Shown in pieces: positions 39,773 to 41,747 of a stretch of 41,747 nucleotides of DNA (position 1 is its first letter; each line of letters starts with the position of its first letter). Both the position numbers and the translations under genes were made by a program. Under the pieces are notes generated by a model. That model had not been told where the DNA came from and made no database searches. It worked only from the letters and a program-made list of their open reading frames with translations. Origin of the DNA: Abiotrophia sp965245735 (lineage in GTDB: Bacteria; Bacillota; Bacilli; Lactobacillales; Aerococcaceae); the NCBI GenBank assembly GCA_965245735.1, contig CBDFAX010000018.1, positions 1 through 41,747 on the forward strand. The letters run 5' to 3'.

Positions 39773-40609
39773 TTATTGATTGGCCTGAGCCTGTTGAATC
39801 CAACGATACATGCCGACAATACTGTTTACTGTGAAGAGCAGGTACATGACCACAATATCGACGGAGCCATCAGTGCCCCACCAGAGGTAAATGGAGAAGA
39901 GATTGGTAGCAATCCAGAAGAGCCATTGTTCGGCATAGAGCTCGGTCATTAACTTCTGACCCACCACATTGGTCCCATCAGTCACAGAGTCACGGAAAGG
40001 TCGATTAGCACCGATAGATTTGTAAGCTAAGCCCATAAGTAGCCAAACAATGGCAGTTTGAGCTAAAGCAATAATCCAGTCCACCAAGCTCATGCGACGG
40101 GACTTGACATTAGTAGGTGTATCTTCTACTTGATGGGTTTGTTCTCGACGCTTTCGGTCTGCCATAAGCCAGACATAAAGGCCAATCGGTTGCATAACTA
40201 CGAAGTAGGCATTAGTTAAAACCTCGCCATAGAATCCATTACCGATAGCTAAGAATAAGTAAATACTGGTCGTAATGACACCAAAGAAGTAATTAGATTT
40301 ACGGCCTTCAGCTACCAAAATAACGTTAATAACCCCTGTAATAGAAGCGATAAAGCCTAGCAAGGTTGAATCTGGGTCGCGCAAAGCAACAATAATTGGC
40401 ACAATGGACATAATGATTAAATAAGCCCATTCCAGTGAGCTACGGCCCACTACTAAATCCTCATAGATGGCCTTAACCACGCCACCAAAACCTAATTTCT
40501 TGGTGTCGCCGGCCAAGACTTTGAGGTTGCGCCCTGTTACCTTATAGCCTGATGTGCAGTAATCGCGGAGCTTGGTCCACTTGGTCTTAAAATTTTCAAC
40601 AATTGACAT
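39773..40609 (-). CDS. pnuC: Nicotinamide riboside transporter PnuC
   Basis: A 278-residue membrane protein. Seven or so helices start near residue 60, after a basic cytoplasmic N-terminus. Family residues include WAYLIIMSIVPIIVAL, the aromatic QPIGLYVWLM and NLFSIYLWW. It imports nicotinamide riboside, which NadR then phosphorylates and adenylates. The ATG has AGGAGG nine bases upstream and follows nadR by three bases. Confidence 0.9.
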   Translation of the reverse strand: MSIVENFKTKWTKLRDYCTSGYKVTGRNLKVLAGDTKKLGFGGVVKAIYEDLVVGRSSLEWAYLIIMSIVPIIVALRDPDSTLLGFIASITGVINVILVAEGRKSNYFFGVITTSIYLFLAIGNGFYGEVLTNAYFVVMQPIGLYVWLMADRKRREQTHQVEDTPTNVKSRRMSLVDWIIALAQTAIVWLLMGLAYKSIGANRPFRDSVTDGTNVVGQKLMTELYAEQWLFWIATNLFSIYLWWGTDGSVDIVVMYLLFTVNSIVGMYRWIQQAQANQ

Positions 40610-40612
40610 GTT

Positions 40613-41731
40613 CTATACCTCCTGATTCAATAGGTTTGCAATTTCAATTTTGGCTGTTTCATAAAGACTCTCGAAGAAGGTCTGGCCCGGCTTAGGATTC
40701 CCCAAGTAGACAATCTTGTCAGCTAATCCCGCCTCTTCAAAGAGCTGGATGGTTAGGGAGGTGAAGGCATCGCGGGTTTCTTCATCCGCCATGGTCATAT
40801 CCCGAACCCCGTCGTCCACATAGTTAGATTGTGGCAGGACAACAAAAATCTTATCCCACTTTTCCTTCTCAATCATGGACTGGTAAACGTCGGTCAAGGC
40901 TTGGAAATCTTCCTCAGACAGACTGTCCTTGAGGTAGTACTCCGCATAGGCCATGGTAATGGTCGAGTTGGTATCGGCGATAATTAAACCATTGTTAGCT
41001 GGCGAATCAATCAAGTCCGACGTCTGACGGAACTGGCCGGTAAAGAGATAGGTGTAGTCATTCTTGTCCAATTCATCATCTAAGACATTGTAGCGTTCCT
41101 GATACTCGCGGGCATATTCCGGTGACCAAGGGCAACCGAAGAGGCGTGATAAATCCCGCGCCAAGGTCGTCTTACCGTTGGAAGCTGATCCTGCAATGAG
41201 GACATTGGTCGAGAAGAAACGGCGGAACGGCTTGGCAATTTGATGCCAATGAGCACGAGGATTATTCCGAATCATGGTCCCGGAAATCTTAATTAAGGAT
41301 CGGTCTACCAGAACTACTTCCCAGTCAGGGCGCAATTCATTGATTTTGTCCTTATACTCTGTCTCGCCACAGTAGACCACAATCTTAGCTTGGCCACTGA
41401 AGGTCACATACTGAGCAATGGACTCATCGAGCTTAGCTAGCCACTCTACCCAACCATTAGGATAGGCCGGAATATGATTCTCGTCTAGCTTATCGACAAT
41501 GACCAAGTCATCATAGCGGAAAGTCTCACGCGTATAACGGAATCTTTTGCGTAGACTCAGCCCGATTAGATCCCCTCGATCCCCGTCATAACCTGATACG
41601 ATGGTTAGAACCCCATCATTGTGGCGCTTGGCCTGGTTAATAATATCAATATGCCCAACGTGTAGCGGGGCGAAAGTCCCAAAGACGATTCCAAGGGACG
41701 TCACATTCTCTAACTTCTTTCGTTTTACCAT
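40613..41731 (-). CDS. nadR: Bifunctional NadR: NMN adenylyltransferase and nicotinamide riboside kinase
   Basis: A 372-residue protein with two domains. The N-terminal nucleotidyltransferase (about 12-170) has FGTFAPLHVGHIDII and a late ISGTMIR motif. The C-terminal kinase (about 180-370) has the P-loop IAGSASNGKTTLARDL. Together they convert nicotinamide riboside to NMN and NAD. The N-terminal helix-turn-helix of enterobacterial NadR is absent, so this form is an enzyme only. It is the first gene of the operon visible here. The promoter lies at or beyond the window edge, only 16 bases away. Confidence 0.93.
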   Translation of the reverse strand: MVKRKKLENVTSLGIVFGTFAPLHVGHIDIINQAKRHNDGVLTIVSGYDGDRGDLIGLSLRKRFRYTRETFRYDDLVIVDKLDENHIPAYPNGWVEWLAKLDESIAQYVTFSGQAKIVVYCGETEYKDKINELRPDWEVVLVDRSLIKISGTMIRNNPRAHWHQIAKPFRRFFSTNVLIAGSASNGKTTLARDLSRLFGCPWSPEYAREYQERYNVLDDELDKNDYTYLFTGQFRQTSDLIDSPANNGLIIADTNSTITMAYAEYYLKDSLSEEDFQALTDVYQSMIEKEKWDKIFVVLPQSNYVDDGVRDMTMADEETRDAFTSLTIQLFEEAGLADKIVYLGNPKPGQTFFESLYETAKIEIANLLNQEV

Positions 41732-41747
41732 TCTCTAACCTCTTTTG

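Overview
The window looks like a chromosomal segment of a low-GC-Gram-positive lactic acid bacterium (order Lactobacillales). The evidence is a complete dlt operon, a murF/cshA/acpS/alr cell-wall block, strong purine-rich ribosome binding sites, PepO, DltX and LytTR/DUF3021 genes. The moderate GC content and gene mix suggest the Aerococcaceae (for example an Abiotrophia-like organism). That placement is an inference from gene content, not from a marker gene.

Bases 1-4772 form an acquired, visibly AT-rich island. It holds a decayed IS3-family (IS150-group) element, a cadCA cadmium/zinc efflux operon with a clear CadC operator, a small streptococcal-type ORF, a thioredoxin-type arsenate reductase, and a frameshifted fragment that may derive from a relaxase. 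The island ends in a 113-bp MITE-like inverted repeat that carries the same 16-bp terminus as the IS. Core chromosome starts immediately after it.

Bases 4795-13192 read leftward: murF, then a lactococcin-972-type ABC pair (membrane protein and ATPase), then cshA, acpS, alr and an MBL-fold hydrolase. The ABC pair splits the usual murF-cshA neighbourhood. A MerR/TipA-like regulator diverges from murF.

Bases 14264-20449 are the most notable part, a compact flavin-based extracellular electron transfer (EET) locus: ndh2, dmkB, pplA, fmnB, dmkA. The genes would supply a membrane NADH dehydrogenase, a dedicated demethylmenaquinone pool, an exported FMN transferase and its flavinylated substrate. 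No eetA/eetB homologue is present here. PplA and FmnB have cleavable signal peptides but no lipobox, unlike the Listeria lipoproteins. Ndh2 carries an in-frame 15-residue tandem repeat.

Bases 20555-28584 are mixed: rsuA-like, DUF421 and DUF3290 in one operon; a two-domain VOC dioxygenase-like protein with an operator-like dyad; an esterase and ATP-grasp pair; a nucleoid-associated protein; and PepO. Bases 28701-32894 are dltA-B-C-D followed by a 47-codon dltX at the 3' end. Bases 33038-37061 hold a MazG-like protein, a CpXC protein and an ABC transporter-LytTR-DUF3021 operon preceded by a textbook LytTR direct repeat. Bases 37109-38833 are three tandem paralogues of an unrecognised membrane protein, two of them in near-identical 593-bp units. 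The window ends with an NAD-salvage operon, nadR-pnuC-nrtR.

No tRNA, rRNA, CRISPR array or prophage was recognised.
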